DNA of 64,000 bases from Rhodococcus oryzae (GTDB lineage Bacteria > Actinomycetota > Actinomycetes > Mycobacteriales > Mycobacteriaceae): positions 434,001 through 498,000 of the forward strand of contig NZ_SUMD01000001.1 in assembly GCF_005049235.1 (NCBI RefSeq), read 5' to 3'. The notes beneath the pieces are model-generated. The model did not search any database and had not been told where the DNA came from. It was given only the letters and a program-made list of their open reading frames with translations. A program made the translations under genes and the position numbers. How positions within the stretch are numbered: position 1 is the stretch's first letter; each line of letters starts with the position of its first letter. Positions 52,883-64,000 of the stretch are shown in pieces.

Positions 52883-52910
52883 GTAGGTTACGGAACCGTA
52901 GGTTACCTAC
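52883..52910. promoter_or_regulatory. Palindromic operator upstream of the desaturase reductase
   Basis: GTAGGT-T-ACCTAC, a perfect 13-base palindrome at 52898-52910, and a second GTAGGTTACGG at 52883-52893, 15 bases apart. They lie within 35 bases of the gene start, where a repressor would block transcription. The words match the operator in front of desaturase copy 1. Confidence 0.6.
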
Positions 52911-52937
52911 ACGCGTGCCCTGCTGTCACGCGGACCG

Positions 52938-53444
52938 TCACAACAGATCGAGTAAGAATGCGAGCTCCTGGGTGGCATACCAGGCCAACTCGTGATCCTC
53001 GGCGTCACCGAGCACGAATTCGGCGTCCGCATCACCCAGATCGGCCGCGTCGATCGCCTCCACGGCCTTGGCGATCGCCGGCTCCGCCTCCGCGAGATCG
53101 ACATGGACTGACGCCACCTCGGCCAGCGTCACCGGCGCCGCCAAGCGGACAACGGCGTCGTCGAGATCGGGCCGCAGCTTCGCCTCGTCCACGTCCGCGG
53201 CGATGACCGCGCGGCGCTGGATGCTCGCGGCGCCCTCGTCATCGTCCTCGGCGGCGAGCAGTCGCAGCGAGGCCCGTGCCGCCTCCGTCATCGCGACCTC
53301 GGCCAGCTCATCGTCGTCGCCGGAGGCATACGCCTCGCGCAGCGCCGGGGTGACCGCGAACGCGGTGCGGCTCACCGGATCGAACTCCTGGTCCGCGACC
53401 AACCTCTGCAACATCGCGATGGTCGCCGGGATGTAGACCCTCAT
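52938..53444 (-). CDS. Conserved hypothetical protein (Rv3231c-like)
   Basis: A 168-residue acidic, Ala/Glu-rich soluble protein matching Rv3231c. It begins MRVYIPATIAMLQRLV and ends EDHELAWYATQELAFLLDLL. No catalytic motif was seen; the fold looks alpha/beta. It follows the acyltransferase gene by nine bases and likely shares its transcript; the ppk2 gene next to it in M. tuberculosis is absent. Function unknown. Confidence 0.85.
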   Translation of the reverse strand: MRVYIPATIAMLQRLVADQEFDPVSRTAFAVTPALREAYASGDDDELAEVAMTEAARASLRLLAAEDDDEGAASIQRRAVIAADVDEAKLRPDLDDAVVRLAAPVTLAEVASVHVDLAEAEPAIAKAVEAIDAADLGDADAEFVLGDAEDHELAWYATQELAFLLDLL

Positions 53445-53453
53445 GCGTAATCC

Positions 53454-54821
53454 TTATGTAGTGGCATCCAACAGCTCCTCGAGCGACTCGTACAGAAGCG
53501 CCGTCACCACATCCACGTCGGACATCGCATCGCGGTCGGCATTCAAACCGTAGTAGACGTGGCCGTTATATGACGTCAGGCCGACACTGAGCGTCTGGTT
53601 CTTCAGCAACGGCGACACCGGATACATCTCGAGAACCTTCGCCCCGCCCAGGTACAGCGGGGACTGCGGGCCGGGCGCATTGGTGATCATCAGATTGAAC
53701 ACCCGTTGCGAGAGCCCACTGGCCACCCGCAGGCCCATCGCGTGCAGGGTCGCAGGCGCGAGACCCGACATCCGGGCCAGCGGCAGCGCGGCCGACCTGT
53801 TCTGCTTCGTGTGTGCCTCGGTGGCGTGCGCGATGTGCGAGAGCCGCACCACCGGGTTCAGCTCCCCCACCGGCAGGTCGACCAGGAACGAGGACACCCC
53901 GCGCTCGGCGACCCCGGAATCGACCGCCATCGGCACCAGCGCACGCACCGTGGTGAACGCGGTGACCGGTTCGCCGCGGGACAGCAACCAGTTCCGCAGC
54001 GCCCCGGTCAGCACCGCCAGGATCGCGTCGTTGACCGTGCACGAGTACTTGTCACGGACGGCCCGGTAGTCCGCCAGGGACGTCTTCGCGACGGCGAATC
54101 GCCGGTTCCGGGAGATCGGCGCGTTCAACGGGCTGGTGGGCGCCGTGTGCGCGGCCGTCCGGACCACCGCGGCGATGTTGCCTGCCACCTCGGCCGCCGT
54201 CCCGATCAGGTCGCCGACCGCCATCCGGAGGGTGGCCGCTCCCTCGCTCGGGCGCGCGACCATCTCAGCGACGGCATCGAGCACCAACTCCGCCTCGCGC
54301 GGTTCGCGCCGCGGCATCCACAGTTCCTCGATCGGCGGCGGCGGCGTCTTCGTCGGGTCGAGCAGCACCTGACCGATCTCGAGCGCGTGCTCGCCGTCCA
54401 CCAGCGAGGAATGCGATTTGGTGAAGATCGCCACCCGGTTCTTGGACAGCCCCTCCACGAGGTACATCTCCCACAGCGGCCGGGAGCGGTCCAGCGGTCG
54501 TGAGGTCAGCCGCGCCACCAGGTCGTGCAACTGCTCGTCGGACCCCGGCTTCGGCAGCGCCGAACGCCGGACGTGATAGGTGATGTCGAAGTCCCTGTCG
54601 TCCACCCACACCGGCCGGGCGAGGCCGAACGCCACCTCCCGCACCCGCTGCCGATATCGCGGCACCAGCGCCAGCCGGTTCTCGACGCGGGTCAGCAGGT
54701 CCTCGTAGTCGAGACCCGACCGCGGTGGCTGCAGGATCGACAGCGAACCGAGATGCATCGGGGTGTTGCTCGCCTCGAGGAAATAGAACGACGCATCGAG
54801 TGTGGTCAGCCTGTTCACCAT
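53454..54821 (-). CDS. Wax ester synthase/diacylglycerol acyltransferase family protein with degenerate motif
   Basis: A 455-residue WS/DGAT. The family frame is intact (LTTLDASFYFLEASNTPMHLG cited in part, RPLWEMYLVEGL, NDAILAVLTGALR, SFLVDLPVGELNPVVRL, ITNAPGPQSPLYLGG). The catalytic motif, normally HHxxxDG, reads H137-S138-SLV-D142-G143: the second His, thought to be the base, is Ser. It may be inactive, act differently, or have another role. In M. tuberculosis the locus is split into Rv3234c (tgs3) and Rv3233c; here it is one gene. ATG at 54821 overlaps the upstream HAD gene by 7 bases. Confidence 0.9.
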   Translation of the reverse strand: MVNRLTTLDASFYFLEASNTPMHLGSLSILQPPRSGLDYEDLLTRVENRLALVPRYRQRVREVAFGLARPVWVDDRDFDITYHVRRSALPKPGSDEQLHDLVARLTSRPLDRSRPLWEMYLVEGLSKNRVAIFTKSHSSLVDGEHALEIGQVLLDPTKTPPPPIEELWMPRREPREAELVLDAVAEMVARPSEGAATLRMAVGDLIGTAAEVAGNIAAVVRTAAHTAPTSPLNAPISRNRRFAVAKTSLADYRAVRDKYSCTVNDAILAVLTGALRNWLLSRGEPVTAFTTVRALVPMAVDSGVAERGVSSFLVDLPVGELNPVVRLSHIAHATEAHTKQNRSAALPLARMSGLAPATLHAMGLRVASGLSQRVFNLMITNAPGPQSPLYLGGAKVLEMYPVSPLLKNQTLSVGLTSYNGHVYYGLNADRDAMSDVDVVTALLYESLEELLDATT

Positions 54822-55237
54822 TGCACCGGCACCCCCTGCCCGAGATCGAAGAGAATCCGTAGTTCCGTTGCCGTGGCCTCCGGGTCCACGTGGTGCACCC
54901 CGACCATCCCCGACGCGGCGGCGCCGCGGACGTTGACCGCGAGATCGTCGACGAACACGCAGTCCACCGGCGCCAGTCCGAGACGATCCGCGGTCAGCCG
55001 GTAGATCCGCGGGTCGGGCTTGGCCATTCCGACGTCGCCGGAGAGCACCACCTCGTCGACCAGAACCCCGTTGCCCAGCCCGCGCAGTTCCGCGCCCGCC
55101 GGCCCGCCGGGATCGTTGCTGAGGATGGCCGAGCGAACCCCGACCGCGCGCAGTGCCCCGATGATCTCGGTCAGTACCGCACGGTCCGAGCCCGATCCGG
55201 CCAGCACGCCGCCGAAGTCCACCACCAACCCTTGCAT
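54815..55237 (-). CDS. HAD-family hydrolase
   Basis: A 140-residue haloacid dehalogenase-like hydrolase, short because the cap is minimal. Motif I is VVDFGGVLAG: the nucleophile Asp is present, but the usual second Asp (DxD) is Gly, as in dehalogenase/epoxide hydrolase N-terminal-type members. Motif II SNDPGG, motif III KPDPRIYRL, motif IV VFVDDLAVNVRGA are in place. It overlaps the acyltransferase gene, suggesting one operon. Substrate unknown. Confidence 0.85.
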   Translation of the reverse strand: MQGLVVDFGGVLAGSGSDRAVLTEIIGALRAVGVRSAILSNDPGGPAGAELRGLGNGVLVDEVVLSGDVGMAKPDPRIYRLTADRLGLAPVDCVFVDDLAVNVRGAAASGMVGVHHVDPEATATELRILFDLGQGVPVQW

Positions 55238-55406
55238 CCGCCCACCCTATGGCTCCGGGAACATCCGCGCGCGATGAGGTTCGCGAGAACCCGCGCGCCG
55301 CTTCCTGATCCGTGCAATCCTTCAGTCCGTCCGGCCTCTCCTCGGACTCGGCACCGCTGCCCGGCGACTCGTCACGAGCCGCCCGTCGAGACAGGAGACG
55401 TCCCTC

Positions 55407-55913
55407 ATGCGCGACACCCACAGGTTCCTGACCCAGGCCCCGCGATGCGAACCGCCCATCACTGGCCGGACGGAGTCTCGAGCCGCCGCACACCGCGCTC
55501 CGACCCGCTCGCCGCACAGCGGTCGATCCCCCGTGAGCGGCCGCGGTCATGGGAGGCCACCGGCCGAGCCCGTGGCGATCGACCCCGAGGCGCAACGGTT
55601 CGCCGAGCACGCCCTCCGGCTGACGCTCGAGGTGCTCGACCGTCGGCGGCCGCCGGCGCAGCTGCGGCCGCTGCTGGCGCCCGCGCTGGTCGGCCTCGTC
55701 GGCGCGCTGGCCCAGCGACCCCTGCCTGCCCGTGGGCTCGGCGTCGCCTGCCTGGGCCGCGTGCACCTGCGACCGAGCGGTGCCGATTCCGCCGAGGTGT
55801 TCGGCAGCTACTCACGCGGGCCGCGGATGTTCGCCGTCGCGGCCCGCCTCGAACGCACGCCAGCCGCCCTCGGATGGGGCGGCTGGCGTGTCACATCACT
55901 TCAGGTCGGCTGA
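55407..55913 (+). CDS. Rv3235 family protein (DUF6459)
   Basis: A 168-residue actinobacterial protein of unknown function. The first 60 residues are disordered, Arg/Pro/Ser-rich. The domain follows: AQRFAEHALRLTLEVLDRRR, QLRPLLAPALVGLV, and the C-terminal strands LGRVHLRPSGADSAEVFGSY and FAVAARLERTPAALGWGGWR ending VTSLQVG (segments cited in part). ATG at 55407 has a GGAGACG site. It lies next to secA1 in convergent orientation (6-base gap), as in related genomes. Confidence 0.82.
   Translation: MRDTHRFLTQAPRCEPPITGRTESRAAAHRAPTRSPHSGRSPVSGRGHGRPPAEPVAIDPEAQRFAEHALRLTLEVLDRRRPPAQLRPLLAPALVGLVGALAQRPLPARGLGVACLGRVHLRPSGADSAEVFGSYSRGPRMFAVAARLERTPAALGWGGWRVTSLQVG
55859..55887. terminator. Hairpin inside the 3' end of the Rv3235-family gene
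   Basis: A perfect 11-base stem (GCCAGCCGCCC with GGGCGGCTGGC) with a 7-base loop, 26 bases before the stop, in a convergent junction with secA1 only 6 bases wide. It could terminate secA1 transcripts. It is coding, so chance is possible. Confidence 0.4.
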
Positions 55914-55919
55914 GGCCGG

Positions 55920-58712
<2,793 letters not shown>

Positions 58713-58758
58713 GGGCTTAAACGTCCTCAATCCTCGGCGGGCAGGTGGTGTACACGGT

Positions 58759-58794
58759 GGAGCCGGTCGGGAGAGTTCTCTCCCGACCGGCTCC
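58759..58794. terminator. Terminator between hpf and secA1
   Basis: A perfect 16-base stem (GGAGCCGGTCGGGAGA with TCTCCCGACCGGCTCC) and a GTTC loop, 30 bases past the hpf stop on the minus strand. It separates hpf from secA1. Confidence 0.9.
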
Positions 58795-58823
58795 ATGGTA
58801 GGCGTTAACTCAATTGACCGGGG

Positions 58824-59498
58824 TCAGGCCAGTCGGATCAGGCCATAGTCGAACGCGTGTCGCCGGTAGACGACAGAGGGCCGATCCGATTCCTTGTCGT
58901 GGAACAGGAAGAAGTCGTGGCCGACCAGTTCCATCTCGTACAGGGCGTCGTCGACGCTCATCGGTGCTGCGGTGTGCACCTTGGTCCGCACTACCTGACC
59001 TGGGCCGTCGGGCGGCACGGTCTCGGATTCGAGTGACAGGTCGGGCGAAATCGCCAGGGAATCGTCCTCGGCGAGGGCTGCGGTCGCCTCGGCCACCGAG
59101 ACCGGTGTCTTGTCGCCGTAGTGGACGCGGCGCCGATCCTTGGTGCGGCGCAGTCTGCTCTCCAGCTTGGTGGTGACGCCCTCGAATGCCGCGTAGAAAC
59201 TGTCGGCGGTGGCCTCAGCCCTGGCGACGGGGCCCTTGCCCCTGGCGGTGATCTCGACGCGCTGGCAGCTCTTGGCCTGTCGTCGATTGCGCTCGTGATA
59301 GAGCTCCACGTCGAAGAGGTAGATCGTGGGATCGAAGCGCTCGAGCCGAGCCAGCTTCTCTGAGACATACACACGGAAGTGGTCGGGGACCTCGACATTG
59401 CGGCCCTTCACCACAATGTCGGCGCGCGGGCCGTCAGGCTGCCCGGCCGAGTCCGTCTCTTCTTCGAAAAAAACCGAGGCTTTTGAAGGGTTCGTCAC
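58824..59498 (-). CDS. hpf: Long-form ribosome hibernation promoting factor
   Basis: A 224-residue long HPF (Rv3241c type). The N-terminal S30AE domain (about 25-130: DIVVKGRNVEVPDHFRVYVS, CQRVEITARGKGPVARAE) binds between ribosomal subunits. The C-terminal dimerisation domain (about 165-224) has SVDDALYEMELVGHDFFLFH (cited in part) and SVVYRRHAFDYGLIRL. It can make 100S dimers in stationary phase. GTG start, GGAGG site 5 bases upstream. A palindrome lies just before the start. Confidence 0.94.
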   Translation of the reverse strand: MTNPSKASVFFEEETDSAGQPDGPRADIVVKGRNVEVPDHFRVYVSEKLARLERFDPTIYLFDVELYHERNRRQAKSCQRVEITARGKGPVARAEATADSFYAAFEGVTTKLESRLRRTKDRRRVHYGDKTPVSVAEATAALAEDDSLAISPDLSLESETVPPDGPGQVVRTKVHTAAPMSVDDALYEMELVGHDFFLFHDKESDRPSVVYRRHAFDYGLIRLA

Positions 59499-59519
59499 GG
59501 TACCTCCAGGTTACGGCCG

Positions 59520-59535
59520 TGTCACCGCGGTGACA
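59520..59535. promoter_or_regulatory. Perfect 16-base palindrome upstream of hpf
   Basis: TGTCACCGCGGTGACA is a perfect inverted repeat 22-37 bases before the hpf start. It could be an operator (the arms TGTCA-N6-TGACA resemble a CRP-family site with one change per arm) or an RNA hairpin in the leader. The rest of the 171-base hpf-comF gap shows nothing I can name. Confidence 0.5.
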
Positions 59536-59669
59536 GTCGGCGGGTGATCTGCGCCGGGAGGGGACCGCCCGGCGCCAGGTTTGGGGTATCACCTCCCGCC
59601 CGTGTCGTCGGTTGTGTTGGCGACGCTAGTCCGAGTTGGACGCGAGTGCCAGCGTTCTCCCCGATTGAT

Positions 59670-60329
59670 TCATGCGGCGCCGATCACAAGCACGGCATCG
59701 ACCCTGACACCGCTCCCGGCGAGGACCCGTACGGACTCCGCGGCCGTCGCCCCGGTCGTCAGAACGTCGTCGACGAGCACCACGCAAGCAGACCGGCCGG
59801 TTCGCGAACCCGGGGCCACCATGATCCGACCCGACAGGTTCTCGACGCGCGCCCGCGCCGAGAGTCCGACCGAATCCTTAACTCCCCGAGCAAATTTCAG
59901 AATCGGCAACACCGCAACCGGTTCGGGCGACAGCGCCGACACCGCCGCCAACGCCGCCCGGGTCACCGGGTCTCCCCCGCGCACTCGCGCCGCCCTCGCC
60001 CGGGTCGGCGCAGGCACCAAGGTCAATCCGGCGAGTTCCGGCGGGTCGATCTCGCCGAGTTCTCGAAGCCGCCCAAGAGCACCGGCCAATGCGTGCCCGA
60101 GCGGCCTCGCCAGGTCCCGGCGGCCGCGTTCCTTGGCGGCGATCACCGCGCTCCGGCGCGGACCCGTGTACCGCCCCAGCGCCCAGGCCGGAACCCCCGG
60201 ATCGAGCCGGGGAGCGAGCCGCACCGGGTCGCCCGACAGCTCCGCCCGGCACCGGTCACACCAGTCGGTGCCGACTGCCCCGCAGCCGCCACACTCGCGG
60301 GGCAGGATCAGGTCGACGAGCGCGCGCAT
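59670..60329 (-). CDS. ComF family phosphoribosyltransferase-like protein
   Basis: A 219-residue ComF protein (Rv3242c type). N-terminal zinc-binding cysteines CGGCGAVGTDWCDRC form a double CxxC. The PRT domain has LTLVPAPTRARAARVRG, the PRPP loop VVLVDDVLTTGATAAES and an Arg-rich region VGLSARARVENLSG. In transformable bacteria ComF aids DNA uptake; its role here is unknown. It follows lpqB in the same direction (30 bases), at the end of the mtrA-mtrB-lpqB series. Confidence 0.92.
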   Translation of the reverse strand: MRALVDLILPRECGGCGAVGTDWCDRCRAELSGDPVRLAPRLDPGVPAWALGRYTGPRRSAVIAAKERGRRDLARPLGHALAGALGRLRELGEIDPPELAGLTLVPAPTRARAARVRGGDPVTRAALAAVSALSPEPVAVLPILKFARGVKDSVGLSARARVENLSGRIMVAPGSRTGRSACVVLVDDVLTTGATAAESVRVLAGSGVRVDAVLVIGAA

Positions 60330-60359
60330 GCACCGCAGTGTGCACCCGCGCTACGACAG

Positions 60360-62111
60360 TCAGCCGGGCAGCACGGGGGTGGCCTTGACCCCGGTCAGTC
60401 CGGGCACCTCACGCCAGTACCGGTCGGACGCCGGGTCGTTGTTGTTGAGCTGGAACACCCCGCGCGCGTCTCCGACGAACACCGTCGTCGGGGAGGCATC
60501 GACGGAGTCCACCGGAGATGTCAGGTTCCGGCTCGGCAGCGCGTCCATCCGGGAGCCGTCCTGCGACACCATGACCACCGGGATCTCGGACGCCGCCCTG
60601 ACCACAACCACGGAGTCGGCACCACTCCAGTCCAGCGCCACAGCCGGGCTACCGAGACCGACCGCGGCCGGGCGCGGATTCGTGAGCTGGTATTGGCCGT
60701 CCGGACGCCGCTCTGCAGTCGCGACGTACACCTTGCCGTCGACGATGATCGCCGCCCGCACGCCGTCGCGGGACAGCCGCAGTTCGGTGATGGACCCGCC
60801 CAGCCCCGCGATCGCGGCCGAGTCGACGGGCTGAACGGACATCTGGCCTGCCGGGTCCCGCTCGGCGCGGACCACCCGGGAACCGTCCACCACCGCCCAG
60901 ATGGACCCGTTGTCGGGCGACCAGGTGGGCCTGGTGATGGAACCGCCCTGGAGCAGCGGCACCGCGTCACCGTCGATCGGGCCTGCCATCAAGGTCCGAA
61001 CCGTCCCGGACGCCTGGCCCGCGGCCGACACGCCCGCGGCCCATCTGCCGTCCCGGGACAACGCGATGGACTCGAGGCTCGTCGCCGAACCGAAGTAGCC
61101 GGGCCTCGGCAACACGCCGGTATCGGTCACGCTGACCAACGCCCCGCCCCGCAGCGCGTTCAGCCCGACGACCCCGCTCACCGAGGCCGTCGGGTTGGTC
61201 GAGGCGACGTCGGCGGTGCTCCATCCCTGCGGGTACCGCTCGTCGAGCGGCTTTCCGTCCGCGAGCAGCACGTACGGCCCGGAGATCTCGGCCGTGGCGA
61301 GGGTCCACACGACCTGCGCTGCCAGCAGCTCGCGCTGATGCTGGTCGAGTCCCTGCGCGCCCTGGAAGTCGATGCGGACGCCGCCGAACCCGATGCCGAC
61401 GCCCTCGGTGCGGCCATCGGCCTTGGTGACCGGCCCGCGCCGCGACAGGCCCGCCAACTCGTTCTCGACCGCGTTCGCCAGCACCGCCTTGGGGCCGGCG
61501 ATGAGCAGGTCCACCAGCCGCTCCGGGAGATTCTCCTGGCGGGCCGAGATCCAGCGCAGGTCGGGCACGACCATGTTCTCGCTGGGAGCGACGAAGTACA
61601 GGGCGTTGCGCTGATAGGTCTTGAGGAACTGCGGCCGGTCCATGATCACGCCGGGCGGGAGTTCGTCGATCCGCCACTGACCGTCGGTTCGGTGCAGATG
61701 GACCTTGGCCTCGAAATTTCCCTCGGTCGCCTGATAGGAACCGCCGGGTTCGAGCTGACCGACCTTGTTCGCGCGGATGGTGAAGGTGGCCGTGTCGCCA
61801 TTGCGCTGTTCCTCGAGCACATCCACCTTGTCGACGATGGTCGTGCTCGCGGCGTCGTCCCAGCGCTCCGCTGTGGCCGGGGTCAGGAACTGGCGTGCCG
61901 CGGCATGCCGGTTCACCGGGTCCGTGCTGGCCGCGAAGAAGTCCCGCAGCAGCAGGTTCGGCTCGCGGCCGGGCAGCGGCACCGGTACCTCCCCGGTGAC
62001 CGGGCTGGGCGCGATGGTGCCGATCGCCTGCGGGGTGGACGAGTCGGGGAGGCTGGCGCAGCCGGCAAGCAGGAAAACCGACGCCAGCGCCGCGACGATC
62101 CGTACCCTCAT
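60360..62111 (-). CDS. lpqB: Lipoprotein LpqB (MtrB-associated)
   Basis: A 583-residue lipoprotein. The signal peptide ends in the lipobox LLAGC with Cys18. A GerMN domain lies about residues 190-340 ([20 protein letters not shown] cited in part), followed by a beta-propeller-like C-terminal domain with [48 protein letters not shown]. LpqB binds the extracellular part of MtrB and tunes MtrA output. ATG at 62111 overlaps the mtrB stop (ATGA). Confidence 0.95.
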   Translation of the reverse strand: MRVRIVAALASVFLLAGCASLPDSSTPQAIGTIAPSPVTGEVPVPLPGREPNLLLRDFFAASTDPVNRHAAARQFLTPATAERWDDAASTTIVDKVDVLEEQRNGDTATFTIRANKVGQLEPGGSYQATEGNFEAKVHLHRTDGQWRIDELPPGVIMDRPQFLKTYQRNALYFVAPSENMVVPDLRWISARQENLPERLVDLLIAGPKAVLANAVENELAGLSRRGPVTKADGRTEGVGIGFGGVRIDFQGAQGLDQHQRELLAAQVVWTLATAEISGPYVLLADGKPLDERYPQGWSTADVASTNPTASVSGVVGLNALRGGALVSVTDTGVLPRPGYFGSATSLESIALSRDGRWAAGVSAAGQASGTVRTLMAGPIDGDAVPLLQGGSITRPTWSPDNGSIWAVVDGSRVVRAERDPAGQMSVQPVDSAAIAGLGGSITELRLSRDGVRAAIIVDGKVYVATAERRPDGQYQLTNPRPAAVGLGSPAVALDWSGADSVVVVRAASEIPVVMVSQDGSRMDALPSRNLTSPVDSVDASPTTVFVGDARGVFQLNNNDPASDRYWREVPGLTGVKATPVLPG

Positions 62112-63841
62112 GGCCGCTCCCTGAGCATCGGTACGCTGCTCGCCTCATCCGGGTCGAGCGACTCGCTCCGCGTCTGGAGCCCGTCATCGGATCGGGCGGT
62201 CCCCGGAATCGGCTGACCCTGAGCGTGTTTGCGGGCCGACGGCTTCAGCGGCAGCGGGCTGCTGGTGATCTTGTGGCCGCGCACCAGGGGAAGCGTCAAC
62301 CGGAAGCATGCGCCCTCCCCCGGCTCGCCCCACGCCTCGAGCCGGCCGTCGTGCAGCCGCGCGTCCTCGAGGCTGATGGCCAGGCCGAGACCGGTTCCCC
62401 CTGAGCGGCGCACCCGGGACGGGTCCGAACGCCAGAACCTGTTGAACACCAGCTTCTCCTCGCCTGGGCGAAGTCCGATCCCCTGATCCCGCACGATGAA
62501 CGCCGCCGCGTCGGCATCCGCGCGCAGCCGCAGCAACACCGGCTTGCCCTCCCCGTGGTCGATCGCGTTGGCGAGCAGGTTCCGCAGGATGCGCTCGACC
62601 CGGCGGGGATCGACGGACGCGATCACCGGCTCGTCCGGCAGATCGAGGATCAGTTCGGTCGAGGACTCACGGGCGAGATGGCGGATCGTCGACACCGCGG
62701 CCCGCGCGCTCATCCGCAGGTCGAGTTGTTCGTTGGACAGCTCGGCGACGCCCGCGTCGTGGCGGCTGATCTCCAGTAGGTCGTTCAGCAGCGACTCGAA
62801 CCGGTCGAGCTCGGCGACGAGCAGCTGGGAGGAACGCCGCATCGCCGGATCCAGGTCCGCACTGCCGTCGTGGATCAACTCGGCGGCCATCCGCACGGTG
62901 GTCAGCGGGGTCCGCAGCTCGTGGCTCACGTCCGAGGTGAACCGCTTCTGCAGGTTGCCGAACTCCTCGAGCTGGGTGATCTGTTTGGACAGGCTCTCCG
63001 CCATGTCGTTGAAGGAGACGGCAAGCCTGGCCATGTCGTCCTCGCCGCGGACCGGCATCCGTTCCTTGAGCCTGCCGTCCGCGAAGCGCTCCGCGATCCG
63101 CGAGGCCGACCTGATCGGAAGCACCACCTGACGGGCGACCAGCATCGAGATCGCGGCCAGCAACACCAACAGCACCGCGCCACCGATGAGCATCGTGCCG
63201 CGCATCAGCGACAGGCTCTTCTCCTCGGCCGCCAGCGGGAACACCAGGTACAACTGCAGGCCGGCGACGTCGGACGCCACCGGGCTGCCGACGATCAGCG
63301 CCGGACCGGAGTAGCCCTCCGGATCCGAGACCGTCGCGAACTGGTAGCTGACCTGATCCTTCCTGACGAACTCGCGGAGGTTGTCCGGGATCTGCCCGAT
63401 CGGGCCGCTGGACTCGGTTTGATGTGGCGGCACAGCCGGTGCCACCAGGACGGGAGTGAAGGTGCCCGCGGCGCCCGAGGCCGCGCCCGCGTCACTCTCC
63501 CGATTCGTCAGCGCCGCGCGCGCCCCGTCGAGCTGGGTCTCGAGCGAGGTACCGTCGTCGGCTCCCGCCAACTCGTTCTGCACGGTGCTGCGCGCACGGT
63601 CCATCTCCTCGGTGGCGGCGGTGATCTTCGCCTCGAGCAGCCGATCGGTGATCTGGCTGGTCAGCACCACACCGAGAATGGTGATGACCACCAGCGACAG
63701 CGTCAGGGTCGAGACCACGACCCGGAGCTGCAGTGAACGCCGCCACAGGTGCCCGAGCGAATGACTCAGGTCCTTGCAGCGGCGCAGCAGCGGCGTGAAG
63801 GTTCCGTTGATACGCCGCCGCGTACGAGAGAATCGGATCAC
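62108..63841 (-). CDS. mtrB: Sensor histidine kinase MtrB
   Basis: A 577-residue sensor kinase controlling cell division and envelope genes. Membrane helices at about 41-64 and 222-247 enclose an extracellular domain; HAMP follows ([17 protein letters not shown]). The phospho-acceptor His is in [16 protein letters not shown] (about residue 306); the N box [14 protein letters not shown] and G boxes [12 protein letters not shown] and [10 protein letters not shown] are intact. GTG start overlaps the mtrA stop (GTGA). The C-terminal 60 residues are disordered and polar. Confidence 0.96.
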   Translation of the reverse strand: MIRFSRTRRRINGTFTPLLRRCKDLSHSLGHLWRRSLQLRVVVSTLTLSLVVITILGVVLTSQITDRLLEAKITAATEEMDRARSTVQNELAGADDGTSLETQLDGARAALTNRESDAGAASGAAGTFTPVLVAPAVPPHQTESSGPIGQIPDNLREFVRKDQVSYQFATVSDPEGYSGPALIVGSPVASDVAGLQLYLVFPLAAEEKSLSLMRGTMLIGGAVLLVLLAAISMLVARQVVLPIRSASRIAERFADGRLKERMPVRGEDDMARLAVSFNDMAESLSKQITQLEEFGNLQKRFTSDVSHELRTPLTTVRMAAELIHDGSADLDPAMRRSSQLLVAELDRFESLLNDLLEISRHDAGVAELSNEQLDLRMSARAAVSTIRHLARESSTELILDLPDEPVIASVDPRRVERILRNLLANAIDHGEGKPVLLRLRADADAAAFIVRDQGIGLRPGEEKLVFNRFWRSDPSRVRRSGGTGLGLAISLEDARLHDGRLEAWGEPGEGACFRLTLPLVRGHKITSSPLPLKPSARKHAQGQPIPGTARSDDGLQTRSESLDPDEASSVPMLRERP

Positions 63842-64000
63842 GGCGGTCCGGCCTTGTAGCCGACCCCCCTGACCGTGAGCACCACTTCGGGATTCTCAGG
63901 ATCGGTTTCGACCTTGGCGCGCAGCCGCTGGACGTGGACGTTGACCAGGCGGGTGTCGGCGGCGTGGCGATATCCCCACACCTGCTCGAGCAGGACCTCG
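63838..64000 (-). CDS. mtrA: Response regulator MtrA, C-terminal end (cut by window edge)
   Basis: The last 54 codons of Mtr[21 protein letters not shown], then the recognition helix [10 protein letters not shown] and wing [12 protein letters not shown], ending in PP. This is the OmpR-type DNA-binding domain. The stop overlaps the mtrB start. Receiver domain lies outside the window. Confidence 0.96.
   Translation of the reverse strand, partial: EVLLEQVWGYRHAADTRLVNVHVQRLRAKVETDPENPEVVLTVRGVGYKAGPP

Noticed and set aside
55238-55406. GGGAACA near 55258 as a SigH promoter for the Rv3235-family gene
   Set aside because: The spacing to the next GTT is 16 instead of 18 bases and the surrounding sequence lacks CGTT, so it is likely chance.
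59544-62216. An 890-codon open frame on the plus strand
   Set aside because: Antisense shadow of comF and lpqB; no recognisable domain.

Overview
The window is a high-GC actinobacterial chromosome segment. Gene content and order point to the mycolic-acid order Mycobacteriales, most likely a Rhodococcus- or Nocardia-like member of the Nocardiaceae; the genus is an inference. Most genes follow the M. tuberculosis Rv3201c-Rv3246c order: adnB, adnA, lipV, atl, a TIGR02569 gene, moeZ, a DUF3152 gene, tetR, a DUF3107 gene, a ferritin-like gene, rhlE, an Rv3212-like gene, a ParA-like gene, gpm2, a GNAT gene, an Rv3217c-like gene, a lipid kinase gene, whiB1, pdtaS, the biotinyl-like gene, rshA, sigH, a SRAP gene, aroA, rsgA, desA3, an Rv3230c-like reductase, an Rv3231c-like gene, a wax synthase/DGAT gene, an Rv3235-family gene, secA1, hpf, comF, lpqB, mtrB and mtrA. 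Both window ends cut a gene (adnB on the left, mtrA on the right). No rRNA, tRNA, CRISPR array, transposase or prophage gene was seen.

Accessory block 1 (about 5.1-23.7 kb) lies between atl and the TIGR02569 gene. It starts with an ACT-domain gene and a tryptophan catabolic operon on the minus strand: tryptophan 2,3-dioxygenase, an amidohydrolase and kynureninase. A YjdM/PhnA-like gene and a VOC gene follow. Then comes a nitrate assimilation island: a MobA-MoeA fusion for molybdenum cofactor, and a minus-strand series narK, nasC, nasB, nirB, nirD, a uroporphyrinogen-III synthase/winged-helix fusion and a sirohydrochlorin chelatase, nearly all coupled by 1-4 base overlaps. Together these cover nitrate uptake, two-step reduction to ammonium, and supply of the siroheme and Moco cofactors. 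The DNA upstream of narK carries CRP-type palindromes and a GlnR-like box. A CynX-type transporter with a divergent FadR-type regulator closes the block.

Accessory block 2 (38.6-42.8 kb) lies between the tiny ribosomal protein gene bL37 and the rshA-sigH pair. It holds five related genes for small secreted proteins. The DNA upstream of the first and fifth genes is duplicated, and a relic of the rshA 3' end plus half of the bL37 terminator sits in the middle. This records a tandem duplication whose end points can be read from the sequence. I found no described function for these proteins, and this is the most interesting part of the window.

Other notable items are a 35-residue signal-less peptide gene with its own strong ribosome binding site and terminator at 48.8-49.0 kb, reminiscent of PorA/PorH-type outer membrane peptides; a sigma-R/SigH-type promoter in front of sigH with two possible start codons; two tandem DesA3-like desaturases and their reductase, sharing palindromic operators; and a wax ester synthase/DGAT paralogue with a degenerate catalytic motif.
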